Both the position numbers and the translations under genes were made by a program. Below the pieces are notes generated by a model that searched no databases, was not told where the DNA came from, and saw only the letters and a list, made by a program, of their open reading frames with translations. A stretch of 64,000 nucleotides of DNA, taken from positions 248,001 through 312,000 of the forward strand of contig MPCU01000004.1 of the NCBI GenBank assembly GCA_001874305.1, given 5' to 3'. Each line of letters begins with the position of its first letter. The first letter of the stretch is position 1. The stretch is from Bacteriovorax sp. MedPE-SWde. Its GTDB lineage: Bacteria; Bdellovibrionota; Bacteriovoracia; Bacteriovoracales; Bacteriovoracaceae. Positions 46,539-55,440 of the stretch are shown here, piece by piece.

Positions 46539-49202
46539 ATGATGAAAGTAAGAATATTAACGACATTACTGTTCCTAACCTCATGCCTTAGCCCATTTGA
46601 AAAGGGAGTGACTGATATTGATATCAAGAACTCCATTATAGAGAATGAAGCTCAGCCTGTTATTTCGAATGTAACTCTTATCAATGATCAACTAACAGTT
46701 ACCGGCTCAAATTTTTCAAACCTAAACTCCGTAAAAATTAATTCTAATAACCTCTCTGTCATATCAAACGATGGCTCAACATTAGTTCTCTCTGCAGCAG
46801 GCTCTATTGTCCTTGCTCTTAATACAGCTCTAAATTTAGTCATTGAGAACTCATACGGAGCAGCTTCCGTACCTGTAACTTTCAATTTAGTCGACGACTC
46901 TATAACAAGTGCAAAGATAGGAGACAAGGAAGTCAAGGCCTCCGACCTTGACTCAATGGGACTAACAACAGGACAGGTACTACAGTGGAGTGGATCAACG
47001 TGGCAAGGTGTTGACCTATCGGGACTCGCCTATCTTGGAACCTGGGATGCAACAGCTCCGGGAGTTGGACCTGACGCAGGAGCAGGAGGTAGTCCAGGTG
47101 ATTACTACATTGTTAATACTTCCGGAACAGTTGACATAGATGGAACAAATATTTGGACCATTGGTGATTGGGTAATTTGGAATGGACTTATCTGGGACAA
47201 GATTGATAACTCCACAGGAGTTAAAACTTTTAATGGTCGATCAGGAACTGTTACTCCACTAGCAAATGATTATACTTGGAATCAAATAGATAAAACTACT
47301 TCTTCAATTGGAGATGTGGCCGATGTTGATATGACAGGTGTAGCTGCAGGAAAAATATTAAAGTGGAACGGATCGGCCTGGGTTATTAATGATGATCTCT
47401 CAAACGGTGGTGCCGGTTCTGTAACTTCTTCGGAAATTCAAAATGACTCAATAGTAGATGCTGACATTAATGCTTCAGCAGCAATTGCACAGTCAAAGAT
47501 TTCAGGGCTAACTACTGCACTAGCAGGAAAGCAAGCGACAATAACAACTGGTACAACAACAGAATACCTAAGGGCCGACTTAACAAAGGCAACTTTAAAT
47601 ACAACAGTAGTCCCTGAAGGTACGAACGAATACTTCACTGTTTCCAGAGCAAGAGTCGCAACGATTAGTGATGCTATTGCTGATACCGTTACAACTTTAG
47701 CACCAACACAAAATGCTGTTTTTGATGCTCTAGCACTAAAGCAAAACATAATTACAAATCCAGTGACTGGTACAGGAACTGATAATAGAGTCTCTCTTTG
47801 GAATGGAACAACAGCTGTTGATGCGAGTGCAATTACAGAAACAAAACTTAACTACCTAACAGATGTCACAGGAAATATTCAAGCGCAGCTAGATAGTAAA
47901 TTAGCAAGCGCCAACGAAAAGTGGGATACAGCTATTGGAGGCATAAATTATTCAGCAGGAAACGTTGGAATTGGTATAGCGACTCCTACTGAAAAACTCG
48001 AAATTGCAGGAAATATAAAAGTATCAGCTCCAAGTGATATCTGTATTGATGGTGGGAACTGCTTAAGCCAGGTAGATAGTAACTTAATGAACAAAGAAAC
48101 ATTAACCCTAGACAAGACTCTTGTTGCAGGTACAAATGTAAAATTTCAATACTTAGATCCAAATGGTACATCAAGAAATATAACATTAGATACTGCCAGT
48201 GCTTATGCTGGAGCTCTTTTTAATATCAAAAACAATGGTACAGACTCAAGGTATTTGACTATCAAGCAAGGGGCCACAACACTTGATACTATTTATGCAG
48301 GTGGTTACTCTCAAATGATTTATGATGGTGCGAATTGGGTTATGGCAAGTCCATTTGGTGGTGAAGCTGGAGCACTTGATGAGAATGTATTCTTAGGTAG
48401 TGGAACTCAAGCACAAAATGCAGGATCAGCATTAGGATATAGGGCCAATGCAAATTCTGGCGCAGCGGCGCTTGGTTACTATGCGAGCGCTTATATCAAA
48501 GGTGTTTCCCTTGGTTACCAAAGTCACTCTTACAATCACTCTGTGGCCGTCGGTTATCAAGCTGGTTATGGAGACAATAAGCCAAATGGAACATATACAG
48601 AGGGTGATGGAAATGTCTTCTTAGGTTATAAGGCAGGATATAGTCCTAGTTTAACTAAAGACTTTAGCAATACCCTTATTATTGCTAACGATGATCTCGA
48701 TACGAAAACACCTCTAATCTTTGGAAAGTTCGATACTGGTTATATCGGAATTGGAACGACAACCCCTACAGAAAAATTAGAAGTAAGTGGAGACGTAAAA
48801 GCTGTAGACTTCGTCTACTCATCAGATGAGAGATGGAAGAATAATTTTGAAAAAATTGAAAGTGCTCTTGAGTTAATTGTTAACCTTCAAGGTTATTTCT
48901 ATGACTGGAGAAGAGATGAGTTCCCAGACAAAAACTTCTCTTCGAAAAAACAAATAGGTTTTAGTGCACAAGAAGTTGAAAGAATCATTCCAGAAATAGT
49001 TGTTACAGGCAGTGATGGTTTTAAAGGAGTGAAGTACTCAAAACTTGCGCCAATTCTCGTCGAAGCTCTTAAGGAACTAAAAAAAGATCATGGACGAGAG
49101 ATAGCTAGTATAAAAATTGAAAATGAAAAGTTGAAATCAGAGACTAAGGCCATGAAGGAAATACTTTGCGAGATCAAACCTAGCGCTAAAATATGTAAGT
49201 AG
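46539..49202 (+). CDS. trimeric fibre/adhesin lipoprotein with S74-type chaperone end
   Basis: 887 residues, lipobox L-T-S-C-L. An IPT/TIG-like beta domain (about 40-105) is followed by a mosaic of phage-tail-fibre-like repeats. An array with SALGYRAN / AAALGYYAS / VSLGYQSH (about 625-690) looks like a YadA-type head, which is trimeric. The C-terminus is an intramolecular chaperone of the endosialidase type: SSDERWK (Ser 761/762, Lys 767) gives the Ser-Lys dyad for self-cleavage, ending in a coiled coil. This layout fits the mosaic adhesive trimer fibres described in Bdellovibrio. A role in host contact is inferred from them. Confidence 0.85.
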   Translation: MMKVRILTTLLFLTSCLSPFEKGVTDIDIKNSIIENEAQPVISNVTLINDQLTVTGSNFSNLNSVKINSNNLSVISNDGSTLVLSAAGSIVLALNTALNLVIENSYGAASVPVTFNLVDDSITSAKIGDKEVKASDLDSMGLTTGQVLQWSGSTWQGVDLSGLAYLGTWDATAPGVGPDAGAGGSPGDYYIVNTSGTVDIDGTNIWTIGDWVIWNGLIWDKIDNSTGVKTFNGRSGTVTPLANDYTWNQIDKTTSSIGDVADVDMTGVAAGKILKWNGSAWVINDDLSNGGAGSVTSSEIQNDSIVDADINASAAIAQSKISGLTTALAGKQATITTGTTTEYLRADLTKATLNTTVVPEGTNEYFTVSRARVATISDAIADTVTTLAPTQNAVFDALALKQNIITNPVTGTGTDNRVSLWNGTTAVDASAITETKLNYLTDVTGNIQAQLDSKLASANEKWDTAIGGINYSAGNVGIGIATPTEKLEIAGNIKVSAPSDICIDGGNCLSQVDSNLMNKETLTLDKTLVAGTNVKFQYLDPNGTSRNITLDTASAYAGALFNIKNNGTDSRYLTIKQGATTLDTIYAGGYSQMIYDGANWVMASPFGGEAGALDENVFLGSGTQAQNAGSALGYRANANSGAAALGYYASAYIKGVSLGYQSHSYNHSVAVGYQAGYGDNKPNGTYTEGDGNVFLGYKAGYSPSLTKDFSNTLIIANDDLDTKTPLIFGKFDTGYIGIGTTTPTEKLEVSGDVKAVDFVYSSDERWKNNFEKIESALELIVNLQGYFYDWRRDEFPDKNFSSKKQIGFSAQEVERIIPEIVVTGSDGFKGVKYSKLAPILVEALKELKKDHGREIASIKIENEKLKSETKAMKEILCEIKPSAKICK

Positions 49203-49256
49203 AAACTAAGAACATCCAAAATACTGGTTTGCGCAGACAAGTCTTAGGCTTGTCTG

Positions 49257-49763
49257 TTATTCCAGGTCTTCCAATGTGATTGCTCGAACCTGCATATCTC
49301 TCCATTGACCTTCACTGAAAATACGCTTCTCACTTATCCCCTCAATCCTAAGTCCTGCTTTTTCCGCAATCTTTATAGAAGGTTTATTGTCTACTTCTAT
49401 TAGGGCCTCGACTCGATGTAGCTCTAAGTCCTTAAATGCATAATCAACTCCGGCCTTAGCAATCTTCGAACCAAGTCCCTTACCCCAGTGATTATTATAT
49501 ACTCTATACCCCAGCTCACAGGATAAAAATGGAGTTGGGTCTAGCTTTGAAAGAATAAGCTCCCCGACGATTTCATTATTTTCAAAAACAAAGAATGAAT
49601 AGGTCTCTCTATTTTCCGCTTTTTTTTGAGTGGCCTCAATAAGAACTTCAAAGCCTAGCAAGAGGACTGTTTGCTTATCTTTATCGATATCCTGTCGATT
49701 CTTTCTAGGCTGCATTCTATCAATTGCATCACAATACTGATCAAAGTGATCAAGGGACTTCAA
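49257..49763 (-). CDS. GNAT acetyltransferase (RimJ/RimL-like), start uncertain
   Basis: 168 residues in the form read from TTG 49763. The acetyl-CoA loop region V-Y-N-N-H-W-G-K-G-L-G-S-K and the A-E-K-A-G-L-R-I-E-G block are typical of Rim-type N-acetyltransferases. The first strand, S-L-V-F-E-L-K-S-L-D-H, lies before the TTG and is open upstream only as far as a stop at 49826, with no ATG, GTG or better TTG. The true start may be non-canonical (ATC or ATA), or the gene is damaged. It follows the coiled-coil gene by 31 bp. Substrate unknown. Confidence 0.7.
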   Translation of the reverse strand: MKSLDHFDQYCDAIDRMQPRKNRQDIDKDKQTVLLLGFEVLIEATQKKAENRETYSFFVFENNEIVGELILSKLDPTPFLSCELGYRVYNNHWGKGLGSKIAKAGVDYAFKDLELHRVEALIEVDNKPSIKIAEKAGLRIEGISEKRIFSEGQWRDMQVRAITLEDLE

Positions 49764-49794
49764 TTCAAAGACTAGACTATGAGAGTTAAACTTC

Positions 49795-50625
49795 TTATTG
49801 ATTAACTTCTCGATTTCTATCTGTCAGTGGTGCTTTTTGAGAGGGTGATACATTTGACTTAAAAATCTCAAATGATTCTTGAAAGTGCATAATCTGAGAT
49901 CTTGCTTGGGCCACAGACTGCTTTAAAGAGTTTCTTTCAATCTCAAGGTTTTGATTAGATTTTTCAAGACCTTCGATTCTCATTTCGTGGGACTCTCTTA
50001 ACTGGTCCAACTCTTCGGCTTGGGCCTTCATTATCTTATAGGCCTTAATAACTTTTGCTTTCTCATCTTCTAATTGATGGCAATCTTGATCTAAACTTTT
50101 AGACTTTAGAGTTTCTTCTTTTAAATCAAGTTCAATCTCGCAGTTATGAGAAGTTAATGTATCCACCTGATCCATTAATTCTTCACTCTCTACTGTTTTT
50201 AGTTTCAGCTCATTTTCGAGCTTAGCGATTTGAGCAAGTAAGAAGTCTTTTTCAGAAACTATCGTTTCAGTTAAGAGCTCACTCTTTTGTACAACTGCAT
50301 TGATATCAGCATTTTCGGCCTTAACTGCCTCTAGTTCAAGAGAGACGTCTTGTAGCTGTCTTTGTGCAATGCTTAATTGGTCTTCGCTTTCTTCATGCTT
50401 TTTGATGGCATTTTTCATATCTTGCTGAGCAAGTGCTGATTCGGCCTTTAACATTTTTTGAGCTGATAGTATTTCTTGAACCTCTAATTGTAGCTGGCTA
50501 ACTTCAGTAGTTCTTGAATTCCAAATGGCTTCACAAATCCCCATTTGATTATTCTTCTTGGCCTTTTCAAAAAGACCCTTGTTAGATTCTACAAGTTCTA
50601 CAAAACTTCCAAATACTTTCGCCAT
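49795..50625 (-). CDS. long coiled-coil protein of unknown function
   Basis: 276 residues, no signal or membrane segment. From about residue 40 to 255 the sequence is heptad-patterned and rich in Glu, Lys, Leu and Gln, so a near-continuous coiled coil of about 30 nm. The short N-terminal domain contains a Trp. It could be a scaffold or a filament-forming protein. Encoded in the segment between rpmF and fabH. No family recognised. Confidence 0.7.
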   Translation of the reverse strand: MAKVFGSFVELVESNKGLFEKAKKNNQMGICEAIWNSRTTEVSQLQLEVQEILSAQKMLKAESALAQQDMKNAIKKHEESEDQLSIAQRQLQDVSLELEAVKAENADINAVVQKSELLTETIVSEKDFLLAQIAKLENELKLKTVESEELMDQVDTLTSHNCEIELDLKEETLKSKSLDQDCHQLEDEKAKVIKAYKIMKAQAEELDQLRESHEMRIEGLEKSNQNLEIERNSLKQSVAQARSQIMHFQESFEIFKSNVSPSQKAPLTDRNREVNQ

Positions 50626-50759
50626 TATTTCTTCCTTGAAATATATTCTTTCTACAACTCTATTATAAGTGAAAGACCTAGTAGAAAGGTACTAGGTATC
50701 CCTTTCTTGACACACAGCACTCAAAAATAACTCACCTACCTTCAATTACATACAGCTTG

Positions 50760-50773
50760 TTGACCGTAGGTCA
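50760..50773 (+). promoter_or_regulatory. inverted repeat upstream of fabH (candidate operator)
   Basis: TGACC-GTA-GGTCA. A second repeat with the same half-site, TTGACC-ATTAA-GGTCAA, lies at 50881-50897, next to the fabH ribosome site. Two copies in one intergenic region suggest binding by one regulator, possibly of fatty-acid synthesis. Not matched to a known site. Confidence 0.35.
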
Positions 50774-50843
50774 TTGTTTTTATTCGTCATTTTATTGCAT
50801 AACAGCTTGCCAAGGTAGGTTTTTATTAGAAGAATACATGCCG

Positions 50844-50882
50844 AGAGCTTACGTTATTTTTTAACTTAAGCTCTTTTTTTTT
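50844..50882 (+). terminator. strong terminator or attenuator ahead of fabH
   Basis: Stem AGAGCTTA / TAAGCTCT, extended by an inner GTTA / TAAC with loop TTTTT, then nine T. It lies only about 30 bp before the fabH start. No plus-strand gene precedes it for 1.6 kb, so it may end a short leader RNA or attenuate fabH. Confidence 0.75.
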
Positions 50883-50914
50883 GACCATTAAGGTCAATCC
50901 CTATTGAGGTAGTC

Positions 50915-51916
50915 ATGGATATAAAAGTCAAAATCAAAGGTACGGGAATTTATGCTCCTAAGAAAGTTGTAACAAACTTTGACCTTGAAAAAATTGTCGA
51001 AACATCTGACGAGTGGATTTTTGAAAGAACAGGAATTAAGCAAAGACATATTTGTTCAACAGAAGGTGGCGAGTGGCCAAGTGATATGGCATATCATGCA
51101 ACACTTGATGCACTTAAAGCTGCTAACTTAGAACCAAATGATATCGACATGATTTTATTTGCCTCAGTTACTCCAGACCACAAGCTTCCCAACACTGCTT
51201 GTATCCTTCAACAGAAACTTGGAATAACTAATAAGTGTGCTGCACTTGATATCGCAGCAGCATGTTCGGGGTTTGTTTACGGACTCAATATGGCAACAGG
51301 ACTTATAAAGATGGGAGCAATTAAGAACGCTCTTATCATTGGTTCTGAAATGCTTAGTCGTGAAATCAATTGGAAAGATCGTAACACATGTATCCTTTTT
51401 GGTGATGGTTGTGGTGTTGCAATAGTTGGAGCAAACGAAGACGCATCTGATTCATCAGACGTACTTTCACTACACCTTGGTGCTGATGGAAAAGGAAAAG
51501 AGTTCTTTGACCAACCTGTAGGTGGAGCCGTTGAGCCTATCACTCCGACACATATTGAAGAAAGCTCTCACTTTATGCAAATGAAAGGTCGTGAGATGTT
51601 CAAAGTTGCAACGAGAACTCTTGCAGAGAATGCAAGAATTGTACTAGATAGAGCTGATGAAAAGCTTGAAAATGTTGATTGGTTAATCCCACATCAAGCA
51701 AACGTTAGAATTATAGAAACAACAGGTAAGCTTTTAGGAATTGATCCTGAGAAAGTTATTATCAACATTGATAAGTATGCTAATACCTCTGCTGCTACGG
51801 TTCCAATCGCAATGCACGAAGCAATAACGGATGGAAGAATTGAAAGAGGACAACTACTTCTTTTAGATGCATTCGGTGCTGGTCTAACGACTGGGGCAAC
51901 TTTATTACGTTACTAA
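50915..51916 (+). CDS. fabH: 3-oxoacyl-ACP synthase III (FabH)
   Basis: Starts fatty-acid synthesis by condensing acyl-CoA with malonyl-ACP. 333 residues with the Cys-His-Asn triad: Cys 117 (AAACSGF), His 260 (PHQANVRI), Asn 290 (YANTSAATVP). First of fabH-fabD-fabG-acpP. plsX, commonly just before it, is absent. Confidence 0.96.
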   Translation: MDIKVKIKGTGIYAPKKVVTNFDLEKIVETSDEWIFERTGIKQRHICSTEGGEWPSDMAYHATLDALKAANLEPNDIDMILFASVTPDHKLPNTACILQQKLGITNKCAALDIAAACSGFVYGLNMATGLIKMGAIKNALIIGSEMLSREINWKDRNTCILFGDGCGVAIVGANEDASDSSDVLSLHLGADGKGKEFFDQPVGGAVEPITPTHIEESSHFMQMKGREMFKVATRTLAENARIVLDRADEKLENVDWLIPHQANVRIIETTGKLLGIDPEKVIINIDKYANTSAATVPIAMHEAITDGRIERGQLLLLDAFGAGLTTGATLLRY

Positions 51917-51933
51917 GAAATTAGGGATAAATT

Positions 51934-52887
51934 ATGACAAAGAAAATAGTACTTATATTTCCAGGTCAAGGTGCACAGTATGTCGGAATGGGTAAGAACC
52001 TTGAAGGACACGCTTCATATGACTTATTAAAGAAAGCTAATGATGTTCTTGGATATGATATCTCTAAAATTATGTTAGAGGGTCCAGAAGAAGATCTTAC
52101 AATGACTCAAAATACTCAACCAGCAATCCTTACTCACTCTCTAGGACTTTACCAAAAGGCCAAAGAAATTCTTGATGAGAAAGGGATTGAAGTCTCAGCT
52201 GTTATGGGACACTCAGTTGGTGAGTACCCTGCCCTAGTTGCTGCCGGAGCTCTTAGTTTTGAAGATGCTGTTAAAGCGGTAAATAATAGAGGTAAATTCA
52301 TGCAAGAAGCTGTTCCTGCAGGAATGGGTAAAATGTATGCAGTCCTAAAAGTACCTGCTGATGTTGTTAAGAAAGCTTGTGACGCTGCTTCAACTGATGA
52401 AAATAAGGTTATGCCAGCAAACTTCAATGAGCCAGGACAGATTGTTATCTCTGGTCATGCAGAGGCCTGTGATAAAGCTGTTGCATGGATTACTGAGAAC
52501 TACACTGAGCCACATAAAATGGTTCCTTTAAAAGTTAGTGCTCCTTTCCATTCTTCTCTAATGCTTCCAGCAAGAGAGAATATGGCAACATTCTTTGGAG
52601 GAATTAACTTCACTGACACAAAGGTTCCCTACATCGCTAATATCGATGCAAAGAGATATGAAGCTGGAACGTCTGGTGACGTTGTAAAAGAAAACCTTAT
52701 CAAGCAAATTGATGGTGCCGTTTTATGGACTCAAAGTTTTCAACAATTAGATGAAGATACTCTTTGTCTTGAAGTTGGACCAGGTAGAGTTCTTATGGGA
52801 CTAGCTAGAAAAATCAATAGAGGTATTAAAGTTATCTCACTAGATAAAGATGGAGCATTTGACGAACTAAAGGAGGTTCTATCATGA
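51934..52887 (+). CDS. fabD: malonyl-CoA:ACP transacylase (FabD)
   Basis: Moves malonyl from CoA to ACP. 317 residues. Starts with F-P-G-Q-G-A-Q, nucleophile Ser 94 in GHSVGEY, His in VSAPFHSSLM, and the E-V-G-P-G-R end. It overlaps fabG by 4 bp, and AAGGAGG for fabG lies inside its end. Confidence 0.96.
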   Translation: MTKKIVLIFPGQGAQYVGMGKNLEGHASYDLLKKANDVLGYDISKIMLEGPEEDLTMTQNTQPAILTHSLGLYQKAKEILDEKGIEVSAVMGHSVGEYPALVAAGALSFEDAVKAVNNRGKFMQEAVPAGMGKMYAVLKVPADVVKKACDAASTDENKVMPANFNEPGQIVISGHAEACDKAVAWITENYTEPHKMVPLKVSAPFHSSLMLPARENMATFFGGINFTDTKVPYIANIDAKRYEAGTSGDVVKENLIKQIDGAVLWTQSFQQLDEDTLCLEVGPGRVLMGLARKINRGIKVISLDKDGAFDELKEVLS

Positions 52888-53648
52888 TCGCACAATTTAA
52901 AGATCTTGAAGGAAAGAGAGTTTTAGTAACGGGTGCAAGCCGAGGAATCGGTTTAGAGATCGCTAAGATGTTAGCGAAACAAAATGCTCACGTTATTTTC
53001 AATTACCGTGAAGGTAAAGAAGAAGTAGCAAAGAAAATTGAAAATGAACTTAAAGAGCTTGGTGCAAGTGACGTAACAGGGCTTTTATTTGATCTTAACA
53101 ATGAAGCCCAAATGAAAGAAGCCGTTACTAATTTTGCTAAAGAAGTTGGACCTATTGAAGGACTAGTTAACAATGCTGGTGTTTCTAAGGACTCTCTTCT
53201 TATGAGACTTAAAAGAGCTGACGTTGACTCAATTATCGATACAAACCTTAAGGGTGGAATGATGCTTACAAGTATTCTTTCGAGACAATTCTTAAAGGCC
53301 GAGAACGTAAGTATCGTTAACATTAGTTCTATTGTCGGACTAATGGGGAATATTTCACAAGCTGCATACGCTGCATCAAAAGCTGGTATGATTGGCTTCA
53401 CTAAGTCCGTGGCAAAAGAGCTAGGTAGTCGAAATATCAGATGTAACGCAGTATGCCCTGGTTTTATTCAGACAGATATGACCGATGCACTTGAAGAAAA
53501 GGCAAAAGAAGCGTATCTTTCTTCGATTCCAGTTGGAGACTTCGGTAAGGCAGAAGATGTAGCTAATTTAGTTTGTTTTCTAATGAGCCAATCTTCAGCA
53601 TATATAACTGGAGAAGTTATTAAAGTTGATGGTGGACTTTACATTTAA
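52884..53648 (+). CDS. fabG: 3-oxoacyl-ACP reductase (FabG)
   Basis: NADPH-dependent reduction of 3-oxoacyl-ACP; SDR family. 254 residues. Cofactor motif TGASRGIG, NNAG, catalytic Ser (NISSIVG), Tyr and Lys (AAYAASKAG). AAGGAGG seven bases before the ATG gives strong translation. Operon with fabH, fabD and acpP. Confidence 0.96.
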   Translation: MIAQFKDLEGKRVLVTGASRGIGLEIAKMLAKQNAHVIFNYREGKEEVAKKIENELKELGASDVTGLLFDLNNEAQMKEAVTNFAKEVGPIEGLVNNAGVSKDSLLMRLKRADVDSIIDTNLKGGMMLTSILSRQFLKAENVSIVNISSIVGLMGNISQAAYAASKAGMIGFTKSVAKELGSRNIRCNAVCPGFIQTDMTDALEEKAKEAYLSSIPVGDFGKAEDVANLVCFLMSQSSAYITGEVIKVDGGLYI

Positions 53649-53693
53649 TTTATATAAAAATTTATAAACTGTTTTAAAAATCAGGAGAGACAG

Positions 53694-53918
53694 ATGCAAG
53701 AACAAGTAATTAAACTAATTAGTGACGCAACAAAAATTGACCTAGCAAAAATCAGCCTTGAGACTTCATTCGTTGATGATCTTAACCTTGATTCACTAGA
53801 TATCGTTGAACTTATGATGAAAATGGAAGACGAATTTGGTGTTGAAATTCCTGAGGAAGATGCTGAAGGTCTTAAGTCTGTAAAAGACGTAGTTACTTAC
53901 TTAGAAAAAAAGCAGTAA
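53694..53918 (+). CDS. acpP: acyl carrier protein
   Basis: 74 residues, highly acidic. Ser 34 in DLNLDSLDIVELMM is the phosphopantetheine site. Carries the growing acyl chain. GGAGAGACAG precedes the ATG. Followed by a terminator, so fabF, usually next, is not in this transcript. Confidence 0.97.
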   Translation: MQEQVIKLISDATKIDLAKISLETSFVDDLNLDSLDIVELMMKMEDEFGVEIPEEDAEGLKSVKDVVTYLEKKQ

Positions 53919-53929
53919 TTAAAATAAAG

Positions 53930-53953
53930 AGCTCCTAACGGAGCTTTTTTTTT
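53930..53953 (+). terminator. Rho-independent terminator of the fabHDG-acpP unit
   Basis: AGCTCC / GGAGCT stem, loop TAAC, then nine T. The same stem is reused after the next gene (54662). Confidence 0.9.
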
Positions 53954-53969
53954 GTCCAAAGGAGAAAAT

Positions 53970-54656
53970 ATGAAACTAGTTCTTTTTATAACAACAATTG
54001 CACTTTTCACATCATGTTCAGTTCTTAACAAGGCCAAGGTTCATCAAAGAATGAGTAATGACCTAGACAAATATACTTATAACTACTCTCTTAAAGAACT
54101 TTTCAATAAGGTAGATGCATCCCTAAAAGATAACTCTATTACTGATGGTAAATTTATTATGGTTTCGGCCGACCCTCGTATGCCAAAACCAGATGCTCAA
54201 GACAAGAATAGAGAGAAGCTTGAAGAAGGATTTACCTTTAATAATAAGTTCTACATGACTAGTAATGATATAGGTTTTAACCTCTTAAACCTTGATTTTA
54301 GCGGTGCTAAAGATAAGATATTCACTTCTAAGTATCACGTAATCAAAAATGATAGAAAAGAGTTTATCATTGTAGATTCAGACAAAATCATTAAAGGAAA
54401 GTATATCTCTAAAGATAAGTCTTCATTAAAAGTTGAAATTATAACTCGAGTTATTCAACCAGTAGAGCTTTCACTAGATTGGCTTTCTTTAGTTAAAGGA
54501 AAAGGACTTAAAATACTTTCAAACAAAAGTCCGGTCGACTTAGAAAAAACGCTAAACTATACAATACCAGATAAGGCCTCTGAGTTAAGCTACTACTTTA
54601 AATTTAATAAAGAAGAAGCGAATAAGAAAGAAGCTGACCTTTTAAAACAACTTTAG
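53970..54656 (+). CDS. lipoprotein of unknown function
   Basis: 228 residues from ATG 53970, six bases after AAAGGAG. Lipobox F-T-S-C-S. The rest is Lys- and Asp-rich with alternating strands (TSKYHVIKNDRKEFIIVDSD), perhaps a beta barrel or sandwich; the end is a charged helix. No family recognised. First gene of the cargo between acpP and fabF. Confidence 0.7.
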   Translation: MKLVLFITTIALFTSCSVLNKAKVHQRMSNDLDKYTYNYSLKELFNKVDASLKDNSITDGKFIMVSADPRMPKPDAQDKNREKLEEGFTFNNKFYMTSNDIGFNLLNLDFSGAKDKIFTSKYHVIKNDRKEFIIVDSDKIIKGKYISKDKSSLKVEIITRVIQPVELSLDWLSLVKGKGLKILSNKSPVDLEKTLNYTIPDKASELSYYFKFNKEEANKKEADLLKQL

Positions 54657-54661
54657 AAATT

Positions 54662-54682
54662 AGCTCCTAGCGGAGCTTTTTC
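54662..54682 (+). terminator. Rho-independent terminator
   Basis: AGCTCC / GGAGCT stem with loop TAGC and TTTTTC. Nearly the same hairpin as after acpP. Confidence 0.82.
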
Positions 54683-54793
54683 TTTGCCTAAATAAATGGC
54701 ACATAAGAGAGAAAACCTCTTACCTAAAAGTCTCTAACCATTTAAATTCAGGTAGCTTTTCCGACTACTTAACTATCGTATTAAATTACCGAT

Positions 54794-55390
54794 ATGAGAG
54801 TTATGAAAAAGCTACTAATCCTAATATTTATGGCCTTTCCCATTATGGCCTCTGAAACAATTAAAGACGCCATAATAATGGCAATGAATGAAAACCCTGG
54901 TGGTTTCTTTGAAGACCGTTCCGGCAGCAGACCAAAAAATCTTGGTCTCGCAAAAGATATGGCCGGTCAATTAAGAGTTAAAATAGAAGTCGATAGTTCA
55001 GGAACAAAGAACTTTGTTTCCAATATTATCTCTACTCTAGATGATATTAGAGATGTTGATCATATTAAGAAAAGTGACAGACAAAGGCATGCAGATATAA
55101 AAATGACTTTTACCGGTGTTGACGGGAAAAAGCATGAAGTTAAATGTTCGGCAACCCAAGAGTATGAATGTGGTCGACTTAGTCTTATTGGCTGTTGGGG
55201 AAAAGACGGAATTACAGTTGGACCATCAGGGCAAGATCATAACTTTAGATATTTTTATAACGAGCACTTAGCTAGTGATGAGCAATGCTATAAGCAAAGT
55301 ATTCAAACAAGAAGAAAGCAGTATCGTGGTGGCGAAGAAGTTACTCCTTCTGAATATACTGAATCACCTTCAAGATCATCAGAACGATAA
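54794..55390 (+). CDS. secreted protein of unknown function
   Basis: 198 residues; a signal peptide of about 20 residues (LLILIFMAFPIMA). The mature part has four Cys (KCSAT, ECGRL, GCWGK, QCYKQ), probably two disulfides, and a Ser/Glu-rich tail. An ATG three codons downstream is an alternative start. No family recognised. Second gene of the acpP-fabF cargo. Confidence 0.65.
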   Translation: MRVMKKLLILIFMAFPIMASETIKDAIIMAMNENPGGFFEDRSGSRPKNLGLAKDMAGQLRVKIEVDSSGTKNFVSNIISTLDDIRDVDHIKKSDRQRHADIKMTFTGVDGKKHEVKCSATQEYECGRLSLIGCWGKDGITVGPSGQDHNFRYFYNEHLASDEQCYKQSIQTRRKQYRGGEEVTPSEYTESPSRSSER

Positions 55391-55413
55391 AAAAAGGCTC
55401 CTTATTAGGAGCC
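55389..55413 (-). terminator. Rho-independent terminator on the minus strand
   Basis: GGCTCCT / AGGAGCC stem; on the minus strand it is followed by six T, so it ends the 55441 gene. On the plus strand the T tract is poor (TCTCTC), so it acts less well for the 54794 gene. Confidence 0.8.
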
Positions 55414-55440
55414 TCTCTCATTCTATATAACCGTATTTTC

